Assembly (NCBI GenBank): GCA_902774005.1
Contig: CACYGK010000001.1
Span: 16,366 to 80,365, forward strand
From: an uncultured Bacteroidales bacterium
GTDB lineage: Bacteria; Bacteroidota; Bacteroidia; Bacteroidales; Bacteroidaceae
Direction of reading: 5' to 3'
DNA length: 64,000 nt
Shown: positions 37,680 through 46,506 of the stretch, in pieces
Layout of the letters: the number at the start of each line of letters is the position of its first letter
Position numbering within the stretch: the stretch's first letter is position 1
Notes under the pieces: generated by a model
The model's database searches: none
What the model saw: only the letters and a program-made list of their open reading frames with translations
Told to the model about the DNA's origin: nothing
Position numbers and translations under genes: made by a program

Positions 37680-38417
37680 ATGAATCTCACAATCGAAAAC
37701 ATAACCAAACGCTTTGGCGACAAAGAAGCACTTAACATCAGCCGCTACGACATCCATGCCGGCGAGATAATCGGACTCCTTGGCAACAACGGAGCTGGTA
37801 AGACCACACTCTTCCGCATCCTGCTCGACCTTATCTATGCCGACAGCGGTACCACTACAATTCACGGCACACTGCCAGATGGTACACACGTGTCCTTCGA
37901 CACAGCCCGTAGCGAAGACTGGAAACGCTACACCGGTGCCTTCATCGACTCCGGCTTCCTCATCGACTTCCTCACCCCCGAAGAATACTTTAGTTTCATA
38001 GCCAAAGTCAACGGCATCGGAACCCAGGAACTCGCTCAACGCCTCAAACTCTTTGAAGGATTCATGAACGGTGAAATCCTCGGACGTAACGTCCTCATCC
38101 GCAACCTCTCCATGGGCAATCAGCAGAAAGTAGGTATCATCGGAGCCATGCTCAACAACCCTCAGCTCCTCATCCTCGACGAACCCTTCAACTTCCTCGA
38201 CCCCTCCTCACAGCTCGCCATGAAATATCTGCTCGAAAACTACAATAAAGAGACTGGAGCCACCATCATTGTCTCCTCCCATAACCTTGCCCATACCTTC
38301 GATATCTGCACCCGTGCCACACTTCTCGAACATGGTCACATCATAAAAGACTACCAGAAAGACTACGCCACCCTCACCACCGAAATCGAAGAATACTTCA
38401 AATACAACGCATTCTGA
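37680..38417 (+). CDS. ABC transporter ATP-binding protein (DUF5687 partner)
   Basis: 245 residues from the ATG at 37680; a longer frame upstream overlaps the permease and is not coding-like. Walker A LLGNNGAGKTT, signature LSMGNQQK, Walker B LLILDEPFNFLDP, and the H-loop SSHNLAH. The signature LSMGN departs from LSGGQ but is typical of this exporter type. It is the last gene before a GC-rich repeat and a convergent gene. Confidence 0.93.
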   Translation: MNLTIENITKRFGDKEALNISRYDIHAGEIIGLLGNNGAGKTTLFRILLDLIYADSGTTTIHGTLPDGTHVSFDTARSEDWKRYTGAFIDSGFLIDFLTPEEYFSFIAKVNGIGTQELAQRLKLFEGFMNGEILGRNVLIRNLSMGNQQKVGIIGAMLNNPQLLILDEPFNFLDPSSQLAMKYLLENYNKETGATIIVSSHNLAHTFDICTRATLLEHGHIIKDYQKDYATLTTEIEEYFKYNAF

Positions 38418-38442
38418 TTAATCCTTTTTAGCACCGCGTTCG

Positions 38443-38563
38443 GAGCATGAGCCTGCCTCTTCGTGAGCATGAGCCTGCCTCTTCGTGACGTGTCGGGTGC
38501 CATTTCGCATCACGGCAGGCGCGTGGTGAAAGTGTGGCAAAAACATGCCTTGTAGAAGAAAGT
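38443..38563. repeat. GC-rich intergenic repeat with 22-bp period, copy B
   Basis: Two perfect 22-bp copies of GAGCATGAGCCTGCCTCTTC (plus GT) at 38443-38464 and 38465-38486, then a related 22-bp unit GACGTGTCGGGTGCC... at 38487-38508. The core GCGCGTGGTGAAAGTG and the tail TGCCTTGTA are shared with copy A (1430-1580). It fills the gap between convergent genes. Confidence 0.8.
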
Positions 38564-38571
38564 CTTATAAG

Positions 38572-39582
38572 TTAATATTGAGATGGGTATTGCATCGTGC
38601 TGCAATGAAGGGAACCGTGCTGACGGATGAGTACCTGGCAGTCTATGGGGATGATGTCGCGGTCAGGGAAGGCGGTCTTGAGGCGTTGGACTGCAAGGAT
38701 GTCGAGGTCGGGCTGTCCGTAAGTGGGTAGTAAGACAGCTGTGTTCATGATAAGGAAGTTGGCATAGGTGGCAGGGAGCCGTTCGCCTTCGTCGTAGATA
38801 GGACGTGGAAGGGGAAGGGGTATAAGCCGGTAGGGGGTGTCATCGAGTGTGGTGAACTGTTTCAGTTCGTTTTCCATGGCTTGGAGTTCCTCGTAGTGTT
38901 CGTCTGCAGGGTCGGTGCACTGGACGTAGGCGATAGTGTCGGGCGAACAGAAGCGGGCTACGGTGTCGATGTGTCCGTCGGTGTCGTCGCCTGCCAACCA
39001 ACTGTGGTCGAGCCAGAGGATGCGTTCGGCTGCGAAGTACTGACGGAGCCGATGTTCTGCCTCTTCTTTTGAATTCAGTCCGTTGCGGTTGGGTGCAAGC
39101 AGACAGGAGGTGGTGGTGAGGATTGTACCACTACCGTCGCTTTCGATACTGCCGCCTTCGAGCACGAAGTCGCGACAGTCGGTATAGATTCCGGTAAAGA
39201 GTCGGGATTGGAAAAGTTTCTGGTTTATCTGGTTGTCGTAGTTGGCTGGGAATTTCAGTCCCCATCCGTTGAACTGGAAGTCCATGAGTATGCGCTTTTT
39301 GCCATGAAGACATGTTATGAAGGCATGGTCGCGTGCCCAGGTGTCGTTGGTTGGACAGGGGAAGAGGCTTATGTTGTCGAGACGGATTCGATGACGTTTC
39401 AGCTGTGCTACTGTCTCCTCAAATTCCTGGGTTACGATGATGAGGGGCTGACGCTTGATGATAGCGCGGGTCATGGCGCAGTAGCATTCTATGACTTCGT
39501 CGTAGATGGGTGCCCAATCGGTGTGGCGGTGGGGCCATGTGAGCTGTATGAAGGATTGAGGATCGAATTCGGCAGGAAGCAT
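38572..39582 (-). CDS. aguA: Agmatine deiminase
   Basis: 336 residues. It has TNDTWARDHAFI, LEGGSIESDGSGTILTT, HIDTVARF, and the catalytic cysteine in QHGSLHCSTMQYP near the C-terminus. It hydrolyses agmatine to N-carbamoylputrescine and ammonia in putrescine synthesis; a peptidyl-arginine-deiminase-like role is less likely. It is 22 bp downstream of the RNase Z gene, across an AT-rich palindrome. Confidence 0.92.
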   Translation of the reverse strand: MLPAEFDPQSFIQLTWPHRHTDWAPIYDEVIECYCAMTRAIIKRQPLIIVTQEFEETVAQLKRHRIRLDNISLFPCPTNDTWARDHAFITCLHGKKRILMDFQFNGWGLKFPANYDNQINQKLFQSRLFTGIYTDCRDFVLEGGSIESDGSGTILTTTSCLLAPNRNGLNSKEEAEHRLRQYFAAERILWLDHSWLAGDDTDGHIDTVARFCSPDTIAYVQCTDPADEHYEELQAMENELKQFTTLDDTPYRLIPLPLPRPIYDEGERLPATYANFLIMNTAVLLPTYGQPDLDILAVQRLKTAFPDRDIIPIDCQVLIRQHGSLHCSTMQYPSQY

Positions 39583-39601
39583 AAAAAATCTAAGATTTTT
39601 T
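39583..39601. other. AT-rich palindrome at the aguA start
   Basis: AAAAAATCT-A-AGATTTTTT directly next to the aguA start codon (39580-39582). It could mask the start or act as a weak attenuator. Confidence 0.4.
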
Positions 39602-39603
39602 AG

Positions 39604-39624
39604 TTTATAGATTATAGTTTATAG
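39604..39624. repeat. Heptamer tract TTTATAG-ATTATAG-TTTATAG over the rnz stop
   Basis: Three 7-bp units. They encode the last residues of RNase Z (ending YNL) and contain its stop codon. Confidence 0.8.
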
Positions 39625-40531
39625 TTATTCTTTGTCCTTCGGAGGCGAGGAGGGTATTAGGAAAGATGGTCTGTGCCTCATGGAGAAGGAGATTCTCGTC
39701 GTTGTAGCGTGATGAGAAGTGTCCGATTAGGAGTTGACGAGCGTTGCATTCGCGTGCCATCATGGCTGCCTGAAGGGCTGTGCTATGGTATGTCTGGATG
39801 GCGAGGTGTTGATGCTCGCTGAGGAAGGTGGCTTCGTGGTAGAGGAGGTCGATGTCGTGCAGATGGGTTGCGAGTTCGGGTGCGTAGAGTGTGTCAGAGA
39901 GGTATGCGTAGCTGCGTGGCGGTTCGGCTGGTGTAGTAAGCAGATGGTTAGGTATTACATCGCCTTCGGGTGTGGTCCAGTCCATGCCTGCTTTGATGTT
40001 GTTGATTTGTGATACTGGTATGCCGAAGGCGTCGATAGCGTCGCGGCGTATATGTGGCAGGAGTGGTTTTTCGCGGAAGAGATAGCCGACGCATGGTATT
40101 CGATGGCGGAGGGGCAGGGCAGTGACGGTGAGTGAACGGTCGTCAAGGATGAGTGACGGCTCTGTGTGGCCAATTTCGTGGAGATGGACGGTGTAGGTCA
40201 TGCCTGCGCAGAAGTAATCGATTTGTTGTTGGAATACGGACTGTAGTCCGGCGGGTCCCCATACGTGGATGTCGGCTGTACGTCCGAGAAGGGCGAGGGT
40301 AGAGAGGAGTGGGAGAAGTCCGAAGCAATGGTCGCCATGAAGGTGGGTGATGAATATATTGTTTATGTTCTGCATCTTGGTCCTGCTGCGACGCAATTGC
40401 ATCTGTACCCCTTCGCAACAGTCGATGAGGAAGAGTTTCTCACGGACGTTAAGGAGCTGCGAGGAACAAAAATGATGCGGAGTGGGTAAAGCCGCTCCGC
40501 ATCCAAGTATGTATAGTTCGAATCGTTCCAA
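39605..40531 (-). CDS. rnz: Ribonuclease Z
   Basis: 308 residues. The zinc-binding motif is THLHGDHCFGLLPLL, with later ligands in YLSDTLYAPELA, YHEATF and GHFSSRY. It trims tRNA 3' ends. The start is TTG at 40531, giving MERFELYILGCGAALPT as in homologues; no ATG fits. The TTG directly follows the rpsA stop with no gap, so translation is probably coupled. The tRNA in this window lacks an encoded CCA, which fits a need for RNase Z. Confidence 0.93.
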   Translation of the reverse strand: MERFELYILGCGAALPTPHHFCSSQLLNVREKLFLIDCCEGVQMQLRRSRTKMQNINNIFITHLHGDHCFGLLPLLSTLALLGRTADIHVWGPAGLQSVFQQQIDYFCAGMTYTVHLHEIGHTEPSLILDDRSLTVTALPLRHRIPCVGYLFREKPLLPHIRRDAIDAFGIPVSQINNIKAGMDWTTPEGDVIPNHLLTTPAEPPRSYAYLSDTLYAPELATHLHDIDLLYHEATFLSEHQHLAIQTYHSTALQAAMMARECNARQLLIGHFSSRYNDENLLLHEAQTIFPNTLLASEGQRITINYNL

Positions 40532-42319
40532 TTACTCTTCAGTCATTGATGCCTTGAGTGCAGCGAGTGCATCGAGGTCACCGAGTGTAGTAGAAGCAGC
40601 TACGTTCTTGATCTGTGGTGCAGCTTCCTTAGCTGGACGTGCAGCCTTCTTTGCTGCAGTCTCTGCCTTCTTAGCTGCTTTTGCCTCAGCACGTGCTACA
40701 TCTTCGAAGATGCGACTGTGAGAGAGGATTATGCGCTTTGCTTCTTTGTTGAACTCGATTACTTTGAACTGGAGTGTCTCGCCGAGCTGTGCCTGGCTGC
40801 CGTCTTCCTTAACAAGGTGTTTTGGAGTAGCGAAGCCTTCAACACCGCCTTCGAGAGCGATAACTGCACCCTTGTCGAGAACTTCTGTAATCTTACCTTC
40901 GTGTACAGTGTCCTGAGCGAACTGTGCTTCGAATGCATCCCATGGGTTGTCTTCAAGCTGCTTGTGACCGAGTGAGAGACGACGGTTCTCTTTGTCGATA
41001 TCGAGTACCTGAACTTCGATTGTTTCGCCAACCTTTGTAAATTCAGATGGGTGCTTGATTTTCTTTGTCCAAGAGAGGTCAGAGATGTGGATGAGTCCGT
41101 CAACACCTTCTTCTACCTCAACAAATACACCGAAGTTGGTGAAGTTGCGAACACGCGCTGTGTGCTTGCTGCCAATCGGGTATTTAGTTTCGATGTTCTC
41201 CCAAGGATCAGCCTTGAGCTGCTTAACACCGAGAGACATCTTACGCTCATCGCGGTCGAGTGTGAGGATTACTGCTTCTACTTCGTCACCTACCTTCATG
41301 AAGTCCTGAGCTGAGTGGATGTGTGCGCTCCAAGACATTTCAGATACGTGGATGAGACCTTCAACACCTGGTGCGATTTCGATGAATGCTCCGTAGTCTG
41401 CCATTACAACAACTGTACCCTTTACCTTGTCGCCTACCTTGAGGTCTGCTGGGAGAGCATCCCATGGGTGTGGAGTGAGCTGCTTGAGACCGAGGGCGAT
41501 GCGCTTCTTCTCGTCGTCGAAGTCGAGGATTACGACGTTGAGTTTCTGGTCGAGCTGTACTACTTCCTTCGGATCTGTTACGCGACCCCAAGAGAGGTCT
41601 GTGATATGGATGAGTCCGTCAACACCACCGAGGTCGATGAATACACCGTAAGATGTGATGTTCTTGACTGTACCTTCGAGAATCTGTCCCTTTTCAAGCT
41701 TAGAGATGATTGCTTTCTTCTGTTCTTCGAGTTCTGCCTCGATGAGTGCTTTGTGGCTAACGACAACGTTGCGGAATTCCTGATTGATCTTAACGATTTT
41801 GAATTCCATTGTCTTGCCAACGAATGTATCGTAGTCGCGGATTGGTTTAACGTCGATCTGGCTGCCTGGGAGGAATGCTTCTGTGCCGAATACGTCGACA
41901 ATCATACCACCCTTAGTGCGGCATTTAACGTAACCATTAACGATTTCATTGTTTTCGAGTGCTTCGTTTACGCGGTCCCAAGAACGGCTCTGACGTGCCT
42001 TCTTGTGTGAGAGCAGGAGCTGACCTTTCTTATCTTCCTGGTTCTCGATGTAAACCTCAACTTTGTCACCAACTTTGAGGTTGTCGTTGTAGCGAAATTC
42101 GCTGCGTGCAATAACACCGTCGCTCTTGTAGCCGATGTTAACAACAACTTCACGGTCAGTAATTGCTGTAACTGTGCCGTCAACGACATCGTTGTTGTTC
42201 ACGCTGTTAAGGGTGCCTTCGTAGGCTTCTCTTTCTGCCTTCTTGTTGAGGTCAGAACCGCCATTTTCGAATTCGTCCCAATTGAAATCTTCCAGCGGAG
42301 TAATGTTCTTAGTGTTCAT
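40532..42319 (-). CDS. rpsA: 30S ribosomal protein S1
   Basis: 595 residues with six S1 domains, seen as repeated strings such as VTAITDREVVVNIGYKSDGV, NITSYGVFIDLGGVDGLIHI, VMADYGAFIEIAPGVEGLIHV and NFTNFGVFVEVEEGVDGLIHI. An alanine/lysine-rich C-terminal tail (about 545-575) is typical of Bacteroidota. It binds mRNA at the ribosome; this matters because Shine-Dalgarno signals are weak in this phylum. It has its own promoter and an 86-nt leader, and leads the operon rpsA-rnz-aguA. Confidence 0.97.
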   Translation of the reverse strand: MNTKNITPLEDFNWDEFENGGSDLNKKAEREAYEGTLNSVNNNDVVDGTVTAITDREVVVNIGYKSDGVIARSEFRYNDNLKVGDKVEVYIENQEDKKGQLLLSHKKARQSRSWDRVNEALENNEIVNGYVKCRTKGGMIVDVFGTEAFLPGSQIDVKPIRDYDTFVGKTMEFKIVKINQEFRNVVVSHKALIEAELEEQKKAIISKLEKGQILEGTVKNITSYGVFIDLGGVDGLIHITDLSWGRVTDPKEVVQLDQKLNVVILDFDDEKKRIALGLKQLTPHPWDALPADLKVGDKVKGTVVVMADYGAFIEIAPGVEGLIHVSEMSWSAHIHSAQDFMKVGDEVEAVILTLDRDERKMSLGVKQLKADPWENIETKYPIGSKHTARVRNFTNFGVFVEVEEGVDGLIHISDLSWTKKIKHPSEFTKVGETIEVQVLDIDKENRRLSLGHKQLEDNPWDAFEAQFAQDTVHEGKITEVLDKGAVIALEGGVEGFATPKHLVKEDGSQAQLGETLQFKVIEFNKEAKRIILSHSRIFEDVARAEAKAAKKAETAAKKAARPAKEAAPQIKNVAASTTLGDLDALAALKASMTEE

Positions 42320-42405
42320 AAAAAATTAAATAAAGTTTTGAAAATTAATAAAGTTAGACATTATATTGACATATAAAATCATGCTGGTTTTTTGCAAACC
42401 GGCTG

Positions 42406-42413
42406 CAAAGTTA
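42406..42413 (-). promoter_or_regulatory. -7 promoter element TAACTTTG of rpsA
   Basis: A minus-strand TAnnTTTG match 86 bp upstream of the rpsA start, leaving an AT-rich leader where S1 autoregulation could act. Confidence 0.65.
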
Positions 42414-42472
42414 CGAACTTTTTATCAATTAGCTGTAGCTTATTTGCAATTATTTTATAATTGAGGTTAAAA

Positions 42473-43189
42473 TTATTTCTTTACTACTAGGATGCTGATT
42501 TCGTAAAGGAGGTACATTGGTATTGCTACAAGGGCAAGTGTGAAGGCATCGGTAGTTGGGGTGATGAGAGCCGCTATGATGAGGATTATGACGAAGGCAT
42601 GGCGACGGAAATGCTGCATATAGCGGCGATGGATGATTCCGAGCTGACCGAGGAACCAGGAGAGGACGGGGAGTTCGAAGGCAATGCCAAGTGCCAGAGA
42701 TAGGAATGTGAGTGTATCGATGTAGCTCTCGAGTGATATGAGGTTTTCGACACTCGTGTCAACCTGGTAGGTGGCAAGGAACCGGAATGTGAGTGGGAAG
42801 ATGATGAAGTAGCAGAAGAGTACCCCAAGTATGAACATGAGGTAGGCTGTGAGGATGAGCGGTGTCGTGTATCGGCGTTCTTCTTTTCTGAGTGCCGGCA
42901 GTACAAAACCGTAGATCTGGTAGATGATGTAGGGCATGACGATGAGCAGCCCGGCATAGACGCTGACCATCATGTGGATGATGAACTGACGGGTGAGTTC
43001 GGTGTTGATGAGTCGGATGCTGATATCAGAACCGAAAAGGGTTGGGAAAAGATTGTTTTGCTTTGGGGCAAAAACTATAGCAAAGAGTTCATCTTTGAAA
43101 CAGAATGCCACAACGGATGCAAGGAGTACTGCCAAAATACATTTCAGCAATACTCCACGCAATTCGTCAAGGTGATCCCAGAATGTCAT
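42473..43189 (-). CDS. tatC: Sec-independent protein translocase TatC
   Basis: 238 residues with six membrane segments. Family motifs: the N-terminal [16 protein letters not shown], the segment [31 protein letters not shown], and [14 protein letters not shown]. It is the receptor for twin-arginine signals. It overlaps tatA by 4 bp and follows two genes whose products carry twin-arginine motifs, so the translocase appears to be encoded with its cargo. Confidence 0.96.
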   Translation of the reverse strand: MTFWDHLDELRGVLLKCILAVLLASVVAFCFKDELFAIVFAPKQNNLFPTLFGSDISIRLINTELTRQFIIHMMVSVYAGLLIVMPYIIYQIYGFVLPALRKEERRYTTPLILTAYLMFILGVLFCYFIIFPLTFRFLATYQVDTSVENLISLESYIDTLTFLSLALGIAFELPVLSWFLGQLGIIHRRYMQHFRRHAFVIILIIAALITPTTDAFTLALVAIPMYLLYEISILVVKK

Positions 43190-43371
43190 TTTTCGTCGTA
43201 ATCGTCGTCATCGGTTACTTCTTTCATGCCGTCCTTGAAGGCACGGACTCCCTTTCCGGCTCCACGCATGAGTTCGGGAATTTTCTTTCCGCCGAAGAGG
43301 AGAAGGACGATGACGAGGATGATGAGTATCTCCTGCATTCCGAGTCCTAGAAACATTGGTACGTTTATCAT
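43186..43371 (-). CDS. tatA: Sec-independent protein translocase TatA/E
   Basis: 61 residues: one membrane helix ([26 protein letters not shown]) followed by the amphipathic helix [15 protein letters not shown] and an acidic tail. The FGGKKIPEL hinge is diagnostic. It forms the translocation pore with TatC. No TatB is present, as is usual in Bacteroidota. Confidence 0.96.
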   Translation of the reverse strand: MINVPMFLGLGMQEILIILVIVLLLFGGKKIPELMRGAGKGVRAFKDGMKEVTDDDDYDEK

Positions 43372-43414
43372 AACTATTTAATTTTTAGTTTATAATTATT
43401 GATTTATTATTGCA

Positions 43415-44848
43415 TTACTCTATATTTTCTGCACTCTCGAGTGTACCTTGTTTGAGCTTCTCGATAAAGCCGTCGATGCGACGCAATTGTTCGGGTATAC
43501 GTATATTCTGGGGACAATGACTCACACATTGACGGCAACCAATGCAGTGGTCTGCCTGACGTTCCCTAGGTACTGTGCGTTCATAGCTTATAAGGAATCG
43601 GCGACGTGCTTCGCGGAAGTTTGCGGCCTGAGCTGATTCTGGCATTGTACCTTGGTTGACGCAACGGTTATAGTGGTCGAAGATTGCCGGAATGTTGATG
43701 CCGTAAGGACAAGGCATGCAGTACTGGCAGTTGGTACACGGAATGGTCGGGTAGGAGTAGTAAAGACGCGCCACTTCGTTTTCGAGCCAGTCCTGTTCTT
43801 CTTTTGTCAATGGTTTGAGCGGACTGTAAGAACGGATATTGTCCTGCAGGTGTTCCATGTAAGTCATTCCACTGAGTACGGTGAGCACTCGCGGTTTGGT
43901 ACCTGCATAGCGGAATGCCCATGATGCCACGCTGTCATCGGGACGGCGCTGCTTGAGTGTTGCAACGACGTGGTCAGGCATCTTGGAGAGTCGTCCACCG
44001 AGTAGGGGTTCCATGATGACTGCCGGAATGCCACGCTTGTCTAGTTCGTTGTAGAGGTATTCGGCATCGGTGTTGTTCGGATTCATTTCACGTGCCAGAT
44101 ACCAGTCGACGTAGTTGAGCTGTATCTGTACGAAGTCCCACTTGTATTCGTCGTGTTTCGAGAGCAGGTAGTCGAAGCAGGCTACATCACCGTGGTAGGA
44201 GAAACCGAGGTTGCGGATAACCCCTTTCTCACGCTGTTCGAGCAGGTAGTCGAGTACTCCGTTGTCGAGGAATCGCTTATGGAGTGTGTCCATGCCACCA
44301 CCTCCGATAGAATGTAGCAGGAGGTAGTCTATATAGTCGGTCTGGAGGTATTTCAGGGAGTTCTGGAATATCTTAACTCCTTCTTCGTGGCTCCACTGGG
44401 AGGGGGAGAAGTTACTGAGCTTGGTAGCTATATAGTATTTGGAGCGGTCGTAGCCAGATGCTTTCAGGGCTATGCCTGTAGCTGTCTCGGAATATCCACG
44501 ACAGTATGCAGGACTGGTGTCGAAGTAGTTGACTCCATGGTCGAGTGCGTAGCGAACGAGTCGGTTGACCTGTTCTTGATCTATCTCTTCGGCTGGTGTG
44601 GGACGCTGATCGGATGAAGGATCTAATTGGCGGTTGGGCAGTCGCATCATGCCGTAACCGAGAATGCTCACTTTATCGTCTGTATTGGGATTTGTGCGAT
44701 AGGTCATTTTGCCGATTGGCACTTCGTCAGTATGATGACCCATGGGGTCGATTCCAGCAATAGGTCCTCCGACGCTGCCGCCACAGGCTGCGAGTGCTGC
44801 TGCACCTGATGCTGCGCCAGCTGTCTTTAAAAATTCTCGTCTATCCAT
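43415..44848 (-). CDS. Tat-exported lipoprotein aldo/keto reductase with ferredoxin domain
   Basis: 477 residues. The N-terminus MDRREFLKTAGAASGAAALA, then AC, is a twin-arginine signal (RREFLK) joined to a lipobox. The aldo/keto reductase barrel follows, with NYFDTSPAY, the lysine in YIATKLSNF and LLLHSIGG. The C-terminal domain has two cysteine clusters, CTNCQYCMPCPYGINIP and CIGCRQCVSHCP, as in 4Fe-4S ferredoxins. It should be folded before export and anchored in the envelope. NADPH is not expected there, so electrons may come from the polyferredoxin encoded 35 bp upstream. Confidence 0.92.
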   Translation of the reverse strand: MDRREFLKTAGAASGAAALAACGGSVGGPIAGIDPMGHHTDEVPIGKMTYRTNPNTDDKVSILGYGMMRLPNRQLDPSSDQRPTPAEEIDQEQVNRLVRYALDHGVNYFDTSPAYCRGYSETATGIALKASGYDRSKYYIATKLSNFSPSQWSHEEGVKIFQNSLKYLQTDYIDYLLLHSIGGGGMDTLHKRFLDNGVLDYLLEQREKGVIRNLGFSYHGDVACFDYLLSKHDEYKWDFVQIQLNYVDWYLAREMNPNNTDAEYLYNELDKRGIPAVIMEPLLGGRLSKMPDHVVATLKQRRPDDSVASWAFRYAGTKPRVLTVLSGMTYMEHLQDNIRSYSPLKPLTKEEQDWLENEVARLYYSYPTIPCTNCQYCMPCPYGINIPAIFDHYNRCVNQGTMPESAQAANFREARRRFLISYERTVPRERQADHCIGCRQCVSHCPQNIRIPEQLRRIDGFIEKLKQGTLESAENIE

Positions 44849-44883
44849 TTTCTTTTTCTTTTTCGTTGTTTGACATGGTGTTA

Positions 44884-46473
44884 TCAGATTTCACGATGCA
44901 CTTCGTGTCCTTCTACGTAGATGGCACTGAAGGGTCGGGAAGGGCATAGGTATTCGCAGGCTCCGCAACCGATACATTTCTCGGTGTTGACACTCGGTAT
45001 CATAGAAACGTTGCGTGTGTCAACCATGTTGCCGTCGGCATCGTACCAGCGACCATTCTCTGCATTCAGGGTGTAGCCTTTGCCGTCGGGTACCATTTGG
45101 ATGGCTCCGGACGGACAGTGGTAGGCACAGTTGCCGCAGGATACTCCGTCGGTGAACACAACGCAGTTCTCCTTTACGAATACGGCATGACCAATCTGTA
45201 CGGCTGTCTTCTCCTCAATGGTGATGGGACGGATGGCTCCTGCGGGACAGACTTCAGAACAAGTGGTGCACTCAGGACGGCAATAGCCTTTGTCGTATTG
45301 CATCTCGGGCTGTAGGAAAGAGTCGAGACTCTGTGAAGGACGCAATACGTTGTTCGGACATTTGGCTATACACAACTGACAGGCAGTACAATGCTGCTGT
45401 ATGTTACGAGCTGAGAGCGAACCCGGAGGTGTGAGCGGAGTGAGACGTTCAGGGATCTTTTTCCCCTCGATAACTGCCAGTCCGCCGTCGGTAGTTTTGT
45501 CCTGTCCGTGGAGAGCTGCCGTAGAAAGCAGTCCGGCAGAAAGTGTCAGGAAACTGCGACGTGACATATCGCCTTTGTTCTCTGGTGTTTCGGTATGTTG
45601 AGGTTGTGCAGCCTCGTTGTTACGGGCTGAAGTAAGGTGAAGTGCCGACTTACTGCATACTTGCTGGCAGTTGCCACATACGATACAACGTGTGTAGTCG
45701 ATAGCGACAGGCTTCCCTTTCTCCACCTTGATGCATGCTGCCTTGCAGTTACGTTCGCAGAGTCCGCATTTGATACAGTTGTCTTCGTTGACTTTCATCT
45801 TCAGCCAAGAGAATTTTGCCACGTAACCCAGAAGTGTTCCGACGGGACAGATGGTGTTGCAGTATGTGCGTCCGCCATATACGGAAAGAACGAACAGAGC
45901 GAGTGCAGAGATAGCTGCCACCCATGTCAGTATGCTTGGGAGAGTGTTCGGTTCGATGACAGAGAACATGTAGTTCTCTTTAGCTTCGGACCATGCTGCC
46001 AGCATATTGTTTGCATTGATGAAGAGTGGCTGAAGCAGGGCTGTGACCATTCGTCCGTAGGCACTGTAAGGAGCAAGTATGATGACTGCGGCATTGAATC
46101 CTGCTACAATCATTATTATAAATATGAGTAGAACGGCAAGGCGCAACCATGTTTTTGGTTTAGAGTAATGGTAGCGATTGTGGAACTTTGCTTTTTTGTT
46201 CCTTCTGAAGATTTTCCAACCTGCTATCCATGCGAAGAAGTCCTGGAGTACACCTGCCGGACAGATGACAGAGCAGTAGATGCGTCCAATGAAGAGAGTG
46301 AGCAGTAGAAGAACTACTATCATAACTATGTCGAGTTGCATGACGTTGGGCAGAAACTGCATTTTTGCCATCCAACCGAACCATTCCTTTCCGACACCTG
46401 ATATGTCGAGGAAGAGGAATGTTATGCCCAACCAGAAGATGAGGGCAAGGATGCGTCGTGTGATTTTCAGCAT
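44884..46473 (-). CDS. NapH-like membrane polyferredoxin with an internal twin-arginine motif
   Basis: 529 residues. The N-terminal half has about five membrane segments with two NapH/RdxA-type cysteine motifs (IYCSVICPAG and TYCNTICPVG) and two ferredoxin motifs (CIKCGLCERNC, CIVCGNCQQVC). At residue 303 comes MSRRSFLTLSAGLLSTAALH, a Tat-like signal in mid-protein. The C-terminal half carries several more 4Fe-4S motifs (CTACQLCIAKCP, CTTCSEVCP, CGNCAYHCP, CIGCGACEYLCP). It looks like a NapH-NapG fusion passing quinol electrons to the periplasmic side. Confidence 0.9.
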   Translation of the reverse strand: MLKITRRILALIFWLGITFLFLDISGVGKEWFGWMAKMQFLPNVMQLDIVMIVVLLLLTLFIGRIYCSVICPAGVLQDFFAWIAGWKIFRRNKKAKFHNRYHYSKPKTWLRLAVLLIFIIMIVAGFNAAVIILAPYSAYGRMVTALLQPLFINANNMLAAWSEAKENYMFSVIEPNTLPSILTWVAAISALALFVLSVYGGRTYCNTICPVGTLLGYVAKFSWLKMKVNEDNCIKCGLCERNCKAACIKVEKGKPVAIDYTRCIVCGNCQQVCSKSALHLTSARNNEAAQPQHTETPENKGDMSRRSFLTLSAGLLSTAALHGQDKTTDGGLAVIEGKKIPERLTPLTPPGSLSARNIQQHCTACQLCIAKCPNNVLRPSQSLDSFLQPEMQYDKGYCRPECTTCSEVCPAGAIRPITIEEKTAVQIGHAVFVKENCVVFTDGVSCGNCAYHCPSGAIQMVPDGKGYTLNAENGRWYDADGNMVDTRNVSMIPSVNTEKCIGCGACEYLCPSRPFSAIYVEGHEVHREI

Positions 46474-46506
46474 ATGTTTAGAATTACGTAAGAGAGTTCG
46501 GATTAT

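Noticed and set aside
38545-38730. Small plus-strand frame of 61 codons
   Set aside because: It spans the GC-rich repeat tail and the antisense 3' end of aguA; no support for coding.
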